DNA of 35,582 bases, taken from assembly GCA_047971485.1 (NCBI GenBank), contig JBKDZR010000006.1, forward strand, positions 1-35,582. Direction: 5' to 3'. The notes beneath the pieces were generated by a model, which worked only from the letters and a program-made list of their open reading frames with translations, was not told where the DNA came from and did not search any database. The translations under genes and the position numbers were made by a program. Source of the stretch: JBKDZR01 sp047971485. GTDB lineage: Bacteria; Pseudomonadota; Alphaproteobacteria; Rhodobacterales; Rhodobacteraceae. Position 1 is the first letter of the stretch. The number at the start of each line of letters is the position of its first letter. Positions 7,648 to 16,147 of this stretch are shown piece after piece.

Positions 7648-7952
7648 GCCGGTCTTTTAGACATGCCCGGGGCACGAGGAAAGCTGAAAACCAGTCCGCC
7701 TGTCGGGGGTGGCGGCATGCTCGATCCCGTCAAGCTGATGTCGCATCAGGTCCTGTCTTGGTTTGAAATCAACCGAACCAGGCCGCGTTTCCAAGGGCTG
7801 CGGGACGGCGATCCAGGGCTGCTGCGGGTGCAGTTTATGGCTGTCAGGTCATCTTCCGCCCGAGGATCCGGACAAGGGGCCAAGCCGGTTTTCAAACCGA
7901 AGACAGTCCTCAGTATCCGCAGGACAGGTAAGGGGGCAGCAATGGGGAAGGA
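7648..7952. other. Intergenic region, no gene seen
   Basis: These 305 bases lie between the stop of the patatin-like gene and the start of the small copper-associated gene. A short palindrome GTCTTTTAGAC at 7652-7662 lies just upstream of the small gene. No open frame with a start signal and family resemblance was found, and no clear terminator for either flank. Confidence 0.5.
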
Positions 7953-10040
7953 TCAAAACCCTCTCGCGTCGCCCTGCCCTGACAGGTCATCGGTCATCCC
8001 GCCAAGGGCCTTGGCAAAGAGGGCGCCGACCAGGGGCAGTCGTTCGGCCATCAGGGGGCGGTCGCTGTTCAGGGCATAGGTCCTGTGCCCTTTGCGCAGG
8101 GGGCCTCGCCAGATTTCGGCCTGTTTCATCGCCGGTTCGGCAACGGCCCGTTTCAGCGTGGCCTCGACCACATGTTCTGCCAGCCCGGTCTGGGCGGACA
8201 GGCCAAGTGCGGTGCGTAACTGGGGCCCCGGCATCATCAGTGCGGCCAGGATCAGACGTTCCTCGGGGCTGCGATCAGCCAGTTCGGCCACCTGATCGCG
8301 GGCAATCAGATCGGCGGTTACGGTGCGCCGCATCCATGTGGTCAGCTTGGGGCGGATGACCATGGCCCAGCCTTTTTCGGCGGCCAGCTTGCCCAGCCAG
8401 CCCTGCCAGCGATCGCGGATGGCCCGCGCCGAGACTTTGGCGATGCGCGTACGGGATTGCTTGACGATATCCTCGATCTCGGCGGCGGGAATGCGCGGCC
8501 AGACGGGTTCGGGGATCTTCTCGGTCAGGGCGCCGGTCAGGCGCAGGATTGGGGCTTCGCGCTGGCCGTCGATTTCGCGGCCACCGGGCAGGTGCCCGAA
8601 TGTCGCATGCGCCTCGGCCAGGTTGAAGTGGTCCCGCAGAAAGGACTGGGCGTTGGACCGGCCCAGGTCGAAATCGTGCTGGCGGAAGGGTTCCCAGAAG
8701 AACCCTCCGAACCCACCCAGAAATCCGCTGGCCAGCGCATCGCCGCCCTCCAGCCGGGTGTTGCCGTTGGGCGACTTGCGCGACGGTGCGATCAGAAAGC
8801 GGGACCGGGATGCCGTGCCCGCAGCGGCCACCAGTTCCGCCGGCTTGAACCGGGCCTGATCAAGCAGGGCACCCTTCAACCCGAAGAGGATCGGCAGAAA
8901 GGCGCGCTCGGCGTCGCGCAAGGTGGCCTTGATCGGGGTGTCGGGGCCTTCGGGGAAGGGATCGATCATGATCACGGCACGATCGGCCTGTTCCGGTGCG
9001 CGCGGATTGGGCGGCAACTGCCAGGCGGGATGGTCCGGTTCGGGGCCGGGGCGCAGGGTGAAGCGGGCGTATTCGAAGGGTTCGTTGTTGCAGACCCCGC
9101 CATCGACCCCGACAAACGCGATGGGGGTGTGGGGATTCAGCCCCTCTTCGCCTAACGGGTGCGGGCGCGCGGAGGGGGGAATGTCCAGCGGCCAGGCGCC
9201 CCCTTGGCGCACCGCGCCCGCTTCGGGGGCGGGCAGGCCCAGGTCGCTGCCGGTGATCGCCACGCTTTGGGCGGCCAGGCCTAGTGGAAAGGCGCCGGTC
9301 ACGATCCCCATGGCGCGCAGCGCGCTCCAGGGGCTGCCCGGGGTCAGAAAATCGATGGGCTGGGTTTGGCCGTGCGTCAGGGGCAGGGATTGGCCGGCAT
9401 CGCGCCACAGGTCCAGCCAGGCTGACCCGATCGGCGCGCTGCCCAGGCCGTTGACCCGGAAATGGCTGACATGGGCGTGATTGGCCATCAAATGGCCGCT
9501 TTCGGGATGGGCGGCGTTGAACAGCACGCGGTAGGACAGGCCGGTGATATTGGTGCAGGTGACGAAAAGATCCAGCTCGTCGGCGATATAGGGCAGCGGC
9601 TGGCCCTGCCACGCGATCCCCTGCAAGACCCGTTCGGCGGCGCTGGCGATGGCCTCGCCGTTCAACAGGGACAGCAGATGGGGGCCCTTGAGATCACTGT
9701 TCGACAACAGCCCGGCCCGGCCCGGCGATCCGCGCAGGTCCAGCTCCTTGACCCAAAGCGCATGCAGCACGCGCAGGGCGGGGGCGTCCGTACGAAAGGG
9801 GCCCAGCCCATCCAGCAAGGCGGGAACGGCCAGCGCAGTGCAGACCCCGCCGGCGGAGGTCCCGCTCATGGTCTTGAGCACCACGCGCAGGTCCCCGTCC
9901 TCGGCCGGGCGGTTGTCCTGATTGGCCAGGGCCGAGAACAGCACATCCAGCACCCCCGCCGTATAAGCCCCGGCCGAGACCGCACCGGCCATCGTCAGAC
10001 CAAGGGTAAAGCTGCGGTCCTGCGGGGATGTCTCGGCCAT
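7953..10040 (-). CDS. Large patatin-like phospholipase (patatin-related protein)
   Basis: The 695-residue protein has a patatin-type serine hydrolase domain in its N-terminal half. It has a glycine-rich oxyanion segment near residues 18-29 (AGAVSAGAYTAG), the nucleophile elbow SGTSAGG with Ser62, and the catalytic-dyad aspartate in VDGG at Asp313. Such enzymes are lipid acyl hydrolases. The C-terminal half, residues about 330-695, has no motif I can name; its size fits the long 'patatin-related' proteins rather than short RssA-type ones. No signal peptide or transmembrane segment is evident. The ATG at 10040 follows AAGGAG with good spacing. It lies between the copper genes and a tetR gene on the same strand and is probably a single-gene unit. 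Substrate is unknown. Confidence 0.85.
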   Translation of the reverse strand: MAETSPQDRSFTLGLTMAGAVSAGAYTAGVLDVLFSALANQDNRPAEDGDLRVVLKTMSGTSAGGVCTALAVPALLDGLGPFRTDAPALRVLHALWVKELDLRGSPGRAGLLSNSDLKGPHLLSLLNGEAIASAAERVLQGIAWQGQPLPYIADELDLFVTCTNITGLSYRVLFNAAHPESGHLMANHAHVSHFRVNGLGSAPIGSAWLDLWRDAGQSLPLTHGQTQPIDFLTPGSPWSALRAMGIVTGAFPLGLAAQSVAITGSDLGLPAPEAGAVRQGGAWPLDIPPSARPHPLGEEGLNPHTPIAFVGVDGGVCNNEPFEYARFTLRPGPEPDHPAWQLPPNPRAPEQADRAVIMIDPFPEGPDTPIKATLRDAERAFLPILFGLKGALLDQARFKPAELVAAAGTASRSRFLIAPSRKSPNGNTRLEGGDALASGFLGGFGGFFWEPFRQHDFDLGRSNAQSFLRDHFNLAEAHATFGHLPGGREIDGQREAPILRLTGALTEKIPEPVWPRIPAAEIEDIVKQSRTRIAKVSARAIRDRWQGWLGKLAAEKGWAMVIRPKLTTWMRRTVTADLIARDQVAELADRSPEERLILAALMMPGPQLRTALGLSAQTGLAEHVVEATLKRAVAEPAMKQAEIWRGPLRKGHRTYALNSDRPLMAERLPLVGALFAKALGGMTDDLSGQGDARGF

Positions 10041-10094
10041 GATCGCACGCTCCTTGCGGGTTTACGCAAGGATAACCCGGATTGGGCGATGCGC

Positions 10095-10739
10095 CTATGG
10101 TTGAACGCCCGACCCGGTGGAAACGGGCATGGCCGGGGCATGGCCGGGGGGCAGACCGTGCAGAAAGGTGGTCAGCGCCAGTTCGAAACGGGCTTGCCGG
10201 TAGGCCAGGTCGGGGGCGGTCCGGCCGATCAGCAGGATGTCCATCGGGCTGCAAAACGCCATGTCCTTGAGAAGGATGGCGGCCATTTCCGTATCGGCGA
10301 CGTGGATTTCGCCGCGGGTGTTGCCCCGGTCCAGTTCATCCCGGATCAACCCGACGATCTGTTCAAAGCCGTCCTGCCAGAACTGCCGCGCGCGTGCGCA
10401 ATCGGTCAGGCTTTCGGCAATTGCGGCGCGCAGGGCGGCTACGGCCAGATCGTCGGAAAAGCGGGTTTCGCGCGGTCTGAGCAGCTGGCGCAGGCGGTCT
10501 TCCAGCGGCAGCCGGATCTCGTCCGCATCGAGGGGGCGAATCATCGTGCCGCGGAACCGGGCGATATAGGCGCAGAACAATTCATGGCGATCGGCGAACT
10601 GGGCATAGACGGTGCGCTTGGACATGCCGGCCTTGCGGGCCACGGCCTCCATGGTGGTGCCGCTGCTGCCCGTATCGTGAAACACGGCGTCCAGCGCGTC
10701 GAGAATCAGTTCACGGCGGCGCGCGACCGAGATCGTCAT
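10095..10739 (-). CDS. TetR/AcrR-family repressor, likely local regulator of the RND pump
   Basis: The 214-residue product (from ATG 10739) has the TetR helix-turn-helix at about residues 8-50: RRELILDALDAVF, then TTMEAVARKAGMSKRTVYAQFADRHELF. A helical ligand-binding domain follows. The gene is divergent from an RND efflux operon, the classical acrR/acrAB layout. The start is uncertain: the frame stays open upstream and encodes an RGRP motif directly before residue 1, which many TetR proteins include. TTG codons at 10787 or 10847 are therefore alternatives. The ATG at 10886 falls inside a palindrome next to a TATAAT box and is unlikely. Inducer unknown. Confidence 0.88.
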   Translation of the reverse strand: MTISVARRRELILDALDAVFHDTGSSGTTMEAVARKAGMSKRTVYAQFADRHELFCAYIARFRGTMIRPLDADEIRLPLEDRLRQLLRPRETRFSDDLAVAALRAAIAESLTDCARARQFWQDGFEQIVGLIRDELDRGNTRGEIHVADTEMAAILLKDMAFCSPMDILLIGRTAPDLAYRQARFELALTTFLHGLPPGHAPAMPVSTGSGVQP

Positions 10740-10866
10740 CGGGCGGCCGCGGTTGCGGCTGCCTTGGGGATCAGCACAGCCTGTCAAAGCGTCACTGTGC
10801 CCCAAGTGCGACGATTTCTTTTTCTGTAACGCAGCATTGTCTTGCAACTTGTTCGGATCTGCATTT

Positions 10867-10893
10867 ATGAAACGTTTGAGTTTCATATTATAG
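10867..10893. promoter_or_regulatory. Candidate TetR operator overlapping a promoter in the tetR-RND divergent region
   Basis: ATGAAAC (10867-10873) and GTTTCAT (10880-10886) form a perfect inverted repeat with a 6-base spacer. Directly beside it the minus strand reads TATAAT (10893-10888), a perfect -10 box reading toward tetR. Binding here would cover the tetR start point and sit within the promoter region for the efflux genes on the plus strand. A matching -35 for the minus promoter is not obvious. Confidence 0.55.
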
Positions 10894-10938
10894 CCGCGCA
10901 TGGCTTTGCAAGCTGTGCCTGTCAGGAAAGCCCGGATC

Positions 10939-12105
10939 ATGATACGGACAGACTTTCTGCGTCACGGTGGCGCCGCTGCCTTCTTTCTTCTTGCTGCCGC
11001 GTCGTGCGCGGGGGCCCAGGGCGCCGGGCCTGGCGGGCCGGGGCAACCCCCCAGCGTGACGGTGGTGACGCTGCACCCCCAGGATGTGACGCTGACCGCA
11101 ACGTTGCCCGGCCGGATCAAGGCCTCGGCCGAGGCCGAGGTGCGTCCCCAGGTGGCTGGCATCATCACCGAACGCTTGTTCCGCGAGGGCAGCACCGTTC
11201 AGGCCGGCGATGCGTTGTATACGATCGACCCTGCGACCTATGAGGCGGCGGTGCAGCAGGCCGAGGCCGCCGTGACCCAGGCCGAGGCGCAACTGCGCGC
11301 GGCCGAGCGTGATTTCGCGCGGGTCGAGGAATTGCGCAGCCGCAATGTGACCAGCCAGCAATCGGCCGATGATGCGACGACGGCCCGGGAATCGGCGCAT
11401 GCCGCGCTGCAACTGGCAAAGGCGCAATTGACGGCGGCCGGGCTTGAACTGGAACGCACCACGATCCGCGCGCGGCTGTCTGGCGAAATCGGCCTGTCGC
11501 AGACCAGCCGGGGGGCGCTGGTGACCTCGGGGCAGGCCCAGCCGCTGGCCGTCATCCGCAATATCGATCCGGTCTATGTCGATGTGACCCAGGCGGCGGC
11601 GGACATGCTGGCCTGGCGCCGGGGGCTGGCGCAATCGCTGCTGTCAGACACCCATGGCAACGTAACGCTGGTTCTGGCCGATGGCACGCCCTACGATGAA
11701 AAAGGGTCGCTGACCGCGGCCGAACCCCATGTTGATGAACAGACCGGGGTGGTTGTGTTGCGCATGCAGTTCGAAAACCCCGACAAGCTGTTGCTGCCGG
11801 GCATGTATGTGCAGGTCGATATGCCAACCGGGGTCGCCCGTGACGTGTTCCTTGCCCCGCAAGAGGGTGTGACCCGCGACCGGCGTGGTGTGCCCACGGC
11901 CTATGTCGTCAACAGCGAGAACGTGATTGAGGCGCGCCAACTGACCATTCTGGATGACAGCAGTCATTTCTGGATCGTCAGCGATGGTTTGGCCCCGGGC
12001 GACCGGATGGTCGTGGCCGGGTTCCAGCGCATCGCGCCGGGGGCCACTGTCACCCCCGAGGAACGCACCGAGGCCCCTGCTGCCGCCCCCGCGGCCGGCC
12101 AGTGA
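10939..12105 (+). CDS. RND efflux periplasmic adaptor (membrane fusion protein, AcrA/MexA family)
   Basis: The adaptor links an inner-membrane RND pump to an outer-membrane channel. The 388-residue product has an N-terminal hydrophobic export signal ending in AAASC, a possible but non-canonical lipoprotein site at Cys21. A lipoyl half-motif follows (LPGRIKASAEAEVRPQVAGII), then an alpha-helical hairpin rich in Ala/Gln/Glu (AVQQAEAAVTQAEAQLRAAERDFARVEEL), the second lipoyl half (RTTIRARLSGEIGLSQ), beta-barrel and membrane-proximal domains. A Pro/Ala tail closes the protein. I chose ATG 10939; an in-frame ATG at 10900 would precede the signal peptide. The pump gene starts 29 bases downstream, so the two form an operon. 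Confidence 0.94.
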   Translation: MIRTDFLRHGGAAAFFLLAAASCAGAQGAGPGGPGQPPSVTVVTLHPQDVTLTATLPGRIKASAEAEVRPQVAGIITERLFREGSTVQAGDALYTIDPATYEAAVQQAEAAVTQAEAQLRAAERDFARVEELRSRNVTSQQSADDATTARESAHAALQLAKAQLTAAGLELERTTIRARLSGEIGLSQTSRGALVTSGQAQPLAVIRNIDPVYVDVTQAAADMLAWRRGLAQSLLSDTHGNVTLVLADGTPYDEKGSLTAAEPHVDEQTGVVVLRMQFENPDKLLLPGMYVQVDMPTGVARDVFLAPQEGVTRDRRGVPTAYVVNSENVIEARQLTILDDSSHFWIVSDGLAPGDRMVVAGFQRIAPGATVTPEERTEAPAAAPAAGQ

Positions 12106-12134
12106 TCGCCCCCACAGAGTAAAGGTAACGCGTC

Positions 12135-15100
12135 ATGGCACGTTTCTTCATCGACCGGCCGGTTTTCGCATGGGTGATCTCGATCCTGATCATGGGGGTG
12201 GGGTTGCTGGCGATCACCACCTTGCCGGTTGCCCAGTATCCCCAGATTGCCCCCCCTTCGGTGACCGTGCGGGCGACATATCCCGGTGCCTCGGCGGAAA
12301 CCGTTGCCAACACCGTGACCCAAGTCATCGAGCAACAGATGACCGGATTGGACGGATTGCGCTATATCTCGTCCAGTTCGACCTCGGCCGGTACGGCCAG
12401 CGTTGCGCTGACCTTTGAAACGGGGACCGATCCGGACATTGCCCAGGTGCAGGTGCAGAACAAGTTGTCCGGGGCCCTGCCGCTGTTGCCCGACACGGTT
12501 CAGCGACAGGGTGTCCGGGTCGAGAAATCCGCTGCGGGCTTTCTGATGGTTGTGGCGCTGATTTCCGACGACGGTGCCTATACCCAGACCGACCTGGCCG
12601 ATTACATGATCTCGAACCTCAACGATGAACTGAGCCGCATTCCCGGTGTCGGCAGCGTTCAGGTGTTCGGTGGCAAATACGCCATGCGGATCTGGCTGGA
12701 TCCGTCGAAACTGGCCGCCTATGAACTGACGCCGGGGGATGTCGCGGCGGCCGTGTCGGCCGAAAACGCCCAGATCTCTGCGGGGTCGTTCGGCACGCTG
12801 CCGACCCCGGACGGCCAGCAGCTGAACGCCACGATCACCGCCCAGTCGCTGCTTTCCACGCCCGAGGATTTCCGCCAGATCGTACTGCGCGCCGAAACCG
12901 GTGGCGGGCTGGTTCTGCTGGGCGATGTGGCCGAGGTGGAGCTGGGGGCCGAGAACTATCAGTTCGTGTCGCGCTATGACGGTAATCCCTCGGCCGGTCT
13001 GGCGATCAGCCTGGCGCCGGGGGCCAATGCGCTGGATACCTCGGTGCTGGTCAAGGAAAAGCTGGCCGAATTCGAGCCGTTCTTCCCTGACGGTGTGCGC
13101 TATGTCGTGCCCTATGACACGACCCCCTTCGTTCAGATCTCGATCGAAGAGGTGGTCAAGACGCTGTTCGAGGCCATCATCCTTGTGTTCCTGGTGATGT
13201 ATCTGTTCCTGCAGAACATCCGCGCCACGATCATTCCCACCCTGGCTGTGCCCGTGGTGTTGCTGGGGACCTTTGGGATCCTTGCGGCCTTTGGGTTCAG
13301 TATCAACACGCTGACCATGCTGGCCATGGTGCTGGCCATCGGTCTGCTGGTGGATGACGCGATCGTCGTGGTCGAAAATGTCGAGCGCGTGATGCATGAG
13401 GAAGGTCTGGATCCACGCGAAGCGACGCGCAAATCCATGGGCCAGATCACCGGCGCGCTGATCGGGATCGCCATGGTGTTGTCGGCGGTGTTCGTGCCGA
13501 TGGCCTTCTTCGGTGGTTCAACCGGTGTCATCTATCAGCAATTCGCCATCACCATCGTCTCGGCCATGGTGCTGTCGGTGGTTGTGGCCCTGACGCTCAG
13601 CCCGGCGCTGTGTGCGACGATGCTGCGCAAGAACGACCATGCCAAGCGGCGCGGCCTGTTCGGCCTGTTCAACCGCGGCTTCGACGGGGTGCAGAACGGC
13701 TATGCCGGAACGGTCGGCTGGTCGATCCGCCGTCCCCTTCGGGTCGGGCTGATCTATCTGGGGCTCGCGGTGGCCATGGCGCTGCTCTTCGTGCGCACGC
13801 CCACCGGTTTCCTGCCCGATGAGGATCAGGGCATCCTGTTCACCATGATCCAGGCCCCGACCGGGTCCACCGTGGAACGTACCCTCGATGTGGTGCAGCA
13901 GGTGGAAACCTATTTCTCCGAGGCTGAGGGTGAAATGATCGAATCCGTCTTCTCGGTGACCGGCTTCAGCTTCTCGGGGCAGGGGCAGAACATGGGTCTG
14001 GTCTTCGTCAAGCTGAAGGACTGGGATGAACGCCTTGGTGCCGGCCAAAGTGTGCAGGCTCTGGCCGGGCGGGCCTTTGGCGCGCTCAGCCAGATCCGCG
14101 ACGCCATGGTCTTCCCGATCGTGCCCCCGGCGGTGATCGAGCTGGGCAACGTTTCGGGTTTTGATTTCTACCTGCAGGCGCGGGGTGGCCAGTCCAACGA
14201 CGAACTGTTGCAGGCCCGCAACCAGTTGCTGGGCATGGCGGCGCAGTCAGACATGGTGACATCGGTCCGGCCCAGCGGGCTGGAGGCGGCGTCACAGTTC
14301 AAGCTGGATATCGACTGGCGCGAAGCCGGCGCGATGGGGGTGACGGCAACCGATGTCGGCAACCTGTTGTCCATCGCCTGGGCGGGACGGTACGTGAACG
14401 ATTTCGTCGATCAGGGCCGGATCAAGCGCGTCTATATCCAGGGCGAGGCTGAATCCCGCGCCGTGCCCTCGGATATTGAAAAATGGCGCGTGCGCAACGA
14501 TTCCGGTGGGCTGGTGCCGTTCTCGAACTTTGCCACCGGCAGTTGGAGCCAGGGACCACAGGGGTTGTACCGCTATAACGGTGTGCCGGCGATGCAGATC
14601 CAAGGCTCGCCCGCGCCCGGGGTCAGCACCGGTGAGGCGATGGCCGAGATGGAACGCCTGGCCAGCCAGTTGGATGGCTTCAACCTGGCCTGGACCGGTC
14701 TGTCGCTGGAAGAGGTCGAATCCGGCAGCCAGGCCCCGTTGCTCTATGCGCTGTCCCTGGCGGCGGTGTTCCTGTCGCTGGCCGCGCTGTATGAAAGCTG
14801 GTCGATCCCCTTCGCCGTGATGCTGGCCATGCCCATTGGCGTGCTGGGGGCGTTGCTCGGGGCCTGGCTGGGGGGCTTTGAAAACGGGGTCTTCTTCCAG
14901 GTGGGGCTGCTGACGGTGATCGGTCTGACCGGCAAGAACGCCATTCTGATCGTCGAATTCGCCCGCGACCGGTATGAGATGGGTGAGGAACTGCATGTGG
15001 CGGTCAAGGAAGCCGCGCGTCAGCGGTTCCGCCCGATCGTCATGACCTCGATGGCGTTTTCGCTGGGCGTGCTGCCGCTGGTGCTGAGTTCCGGGGCCGG

Positions 15101-15272
15101 GTCCGGCGGACGGACGGCCATCGGCTCGGGCGTGCTGGGCGGAACCCTGTCCTCGACCGTGCTGGGCATCCTCTTCGTGCCGGTGTTCTTCGTCGTCGTG
15201 AACCGGATCTTCGTGCGCAAGACCAGCGCCGCGCATTCCGGGGCCCAGCCGTCAGCCCCTGCCGGGGAATGA
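12135..15272 (+). CDS. RND multidrug efflux pump, inner-membrane transporter (AcrB/HAE1 family)
   Basis: This is a proton-driven exporter of hydrophobic or amphiphilic compounds. The 1045-residue length and the opening MARFFIDRPVFAWVISILIM match AcrB. Twelve membrane segments are expected: one at the N-terminus, a cluster after residue about 340, one near 540, and a last cluster after about 870. The proton-relay aspartates fall at Asp407 and Asp408 in GLLVDDAIVVVENVER, the same numbers as in AcrB. The partner lysine is Lys934 in GLTGKNAILIVEF. Two large periplasmic loops are intact. No TolC-type channel gene follows, so the outer-membrane partner must be encoded elsewhere. Probable repression is by the divergent TetR. 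Substrate is not predictable, though the next genes concern aromatic catabolism. Confidence 0.96.
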   Translation: MARFFIDRPVFAWVISILIMGVGLLAITTLPVAQYPQIAPPSVTVRATYPGASAETVANTVTQVIEQQMTGLDGLRYISSSSTSAGTASVALTFETGTDPDIAQVQVQNKLSGALPLLPDTVQRQGVRVEKSAAGFLMVVALISDDGAYTQTDLADYMISNLNDELSRIPGVGSVQVFGGKYAMRIWLDPSKLAAYELTPGDVAAAVSAENAQISAGSFGTLPTPDGQQLNATITAQSLLSTPEDFRQIVLRAETGGGLVLLGDVAEVELGAENYQFVSRYDGNPSAGLAISLAPGANALDTSVLVKEKLAEFEPFFPDGVRYVVPYDTTPFVQISIEEVVKTLFEAIILVFLVMYLFLQNIRATIIPTLAVPVVLLGTFGILAAFGFSINTLTMLAMVLAIGLLVDDAIVVVENVERVMHEEGLDPREATRKSMGQITGALIGIAMVLSAVFVPMAFFGGSTGVIYQQFAITIVSAMVLSVVVALTLSPALCATMLRKNDHAKRRGLFGLFNRGFDGVQNGYAGTVGWSIRRPLRVGLIYLGLAVAMALLFVRTPTGFLPDEDQGILFTMIQAPTGSTVERTLDVVQQVETYFSEAEGEMIESVFSVTGFSFSGQGQNMGLVFVKLKDWDERLGAGQSVQALAGRAFGALSQIRDAMVFPIVPPAVIELGNVSGFDFYLQARGGQSNDELLQARNQLLGMAAQSDMVTSVRPSGLEAASQFKLDIDWREAGAMGVTATDVGNLLSIAWAGRYVNDFVDQGRIKRVYIQGEAESRAVPSDIEKWRVRNDSGGLVPFSNFATGSWSQGPQGLYRYNGVPAMQIQGSPAPGVSTGEAMAEMERLASQLDGFNLAWTGLSLEEVESGSQAPLLYALSLAAVFLSLAALYESWSIPFAVMLAMPIGVLGALLGAWLGGFENGVFFQVGLLTVIGLTGKNAILIVEFARDRYEMGEELHVAVKEAARQRFRPIVMTSMAFSLGVLPLVLSSGAGSGGRTAIGSGVLGGTLSSTVLGILFVPVFFVVVNRIFVRKTSAAHSGAQPSAPAGE

Positions 15273-15309
15273 TCCCGGCGGGCGGCTACGTGATGCGCAA
15301 AATGAATGT

Positions 15310-15345
15310 CCCGGCCGGCAAACGCATTTGTCTTTGACGGCCGGG
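15310..15345 (+). terminator. Hairpin between the RND pump gene and galB
   Basis: CCCGGCC (15310-15316) and GGCCGGG (15339-15345) pair around a 22-base loop, 37 bases after the pump stop. Only a short CTTTC follows, so it is a possible weak terminator separating the efflux operon from the catabolic operon. Confidence 0.35.
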
Positions 15346-15415
15346 CTTTCTACGCTTCCTGCGATGGGTCCCGGTGCAACCGGCCGGCTGACCCCCGCAG
15401 GAGGAAGGAAATCCC

Positions 15416-16147
15416 ATGTCGAAGAAGACTGCGCTGGTCATCAGTGCCCATTCCGCCGATTTCGTCTGGCGCTGCGGCGGCGCCATCGCGCTGCATCAGA
15501 AAAAGGGGTATGAGGTCACTGTCGTGTGCCTTTCCTATGGCGAGCGTGGCGAAAGCGCCAAGCTGTGGAAGCAAGAGGGCATGACCCTGGACAAGGTCAA
15601 GGCCGCCCGCCAGAAAGAGGCCGAACAGGCCGCTGCCGCGCTGGATGTGCATGACATCCAGTTCCTCGATCTGGGGGATTACCCGCTGGAACTGGATCGC
15701 GATGCCAAATACCGGCTGGTCGATGTGATCCGCGCGGTGCAGCCCTCGTTCATGCTGAGCCACTCGAAATTCGACCCGTACAACACCGACCACATGTATG
15801 CCACGCAGGTGGCGCTGGAGGCCCGGATGATCGCCCAGGCCTGGGGCCACAACCCGGGTGAAAAGGTGCTGGGTGCCCCGCAGCTGTACCTGTTCGAACC
15901 TCATCAGACAGAACAGATGGGCTGGAAGCCCGACACGTTCCTCGACATCACCCCGGTCTGGGACAAGAAGCGCGCGGCCATCGAATGCATGGCTGGCCAG
16001 CAGCACCTGTGGGATTACTACACCAATGTCGCCGAAAACCGCGGCAACCATTTCCGTCGCAATTCCGGTGGTCAGGCAGGCGGGCGCGATTGCCGTTATG
16101 CCGAAGGGTTCCAGTCGATCTTCCCCAGAACGGTGGATGAGCTATGA
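15416..16147 (+). CDS. galB: 4-oxalomesaconate hydratase (PIG-L/LmbE family, GalB type)
   Basis: GalB adds water to 4-oxalomesaconate (enol/keto form) to give 4-carboxy-4-hydroxy-2-oxoadipate, in the cytoplasm. The 243-residue protein has the PIG-L metal-site opening AHSADF (His12, Asp15; the family usually has HPDD), GERGES, and a second metal histidine in HSKFDPYNTDHMYAT. This family also includes deacetylases. The assignment as hydratase rests on the GalB-like form and on its neighbours: it overlaps ligK by 4 bases (ATGA), with galD following, reproducing the galBCD order of Pseudomonas putida gallate genes. The ATG at 15416 follows a strong GGAGGAAGGAA. No dioxygenase gene accompanies it. 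Confidence 0.9.
   Translation: MSKKTALVISAHSADFVWRCGGAIALHQKKGYEVTVVCLSYGERGESAKLWKQEGMTLDKVKAARQKEAEQAAAALDVHDIQFLDLGDYPLELDRDAKYRLVDVIRAVQPSFMLSHSKFDPYNTDHMYATQVALEARMIAQAWGHNPGEKVLGAPQLYLFEPHQTEQMGWKPDTFLDITPVWDKKRAAIECMAGQQHLWDYYTNVAENRGNHFRRNSGGQAGGRDCRYAEGFQSIFPRTVDEL

Noticed and set aside
11964..13397. 477-codon minus-strand open frame opposite the RND genes
   Set aside because: Complement of a highly conserved pump gene; His/Gln/Gly-rich translation with no domain.
15416..16147. galB as an N-acetylglucosaminyl deacetylase (PIG-L family default label)
   Set aside because: Overlap with ligK and galD and the AHSADF form of the metal motif fit 4-oxalomesaconate hydratase better.
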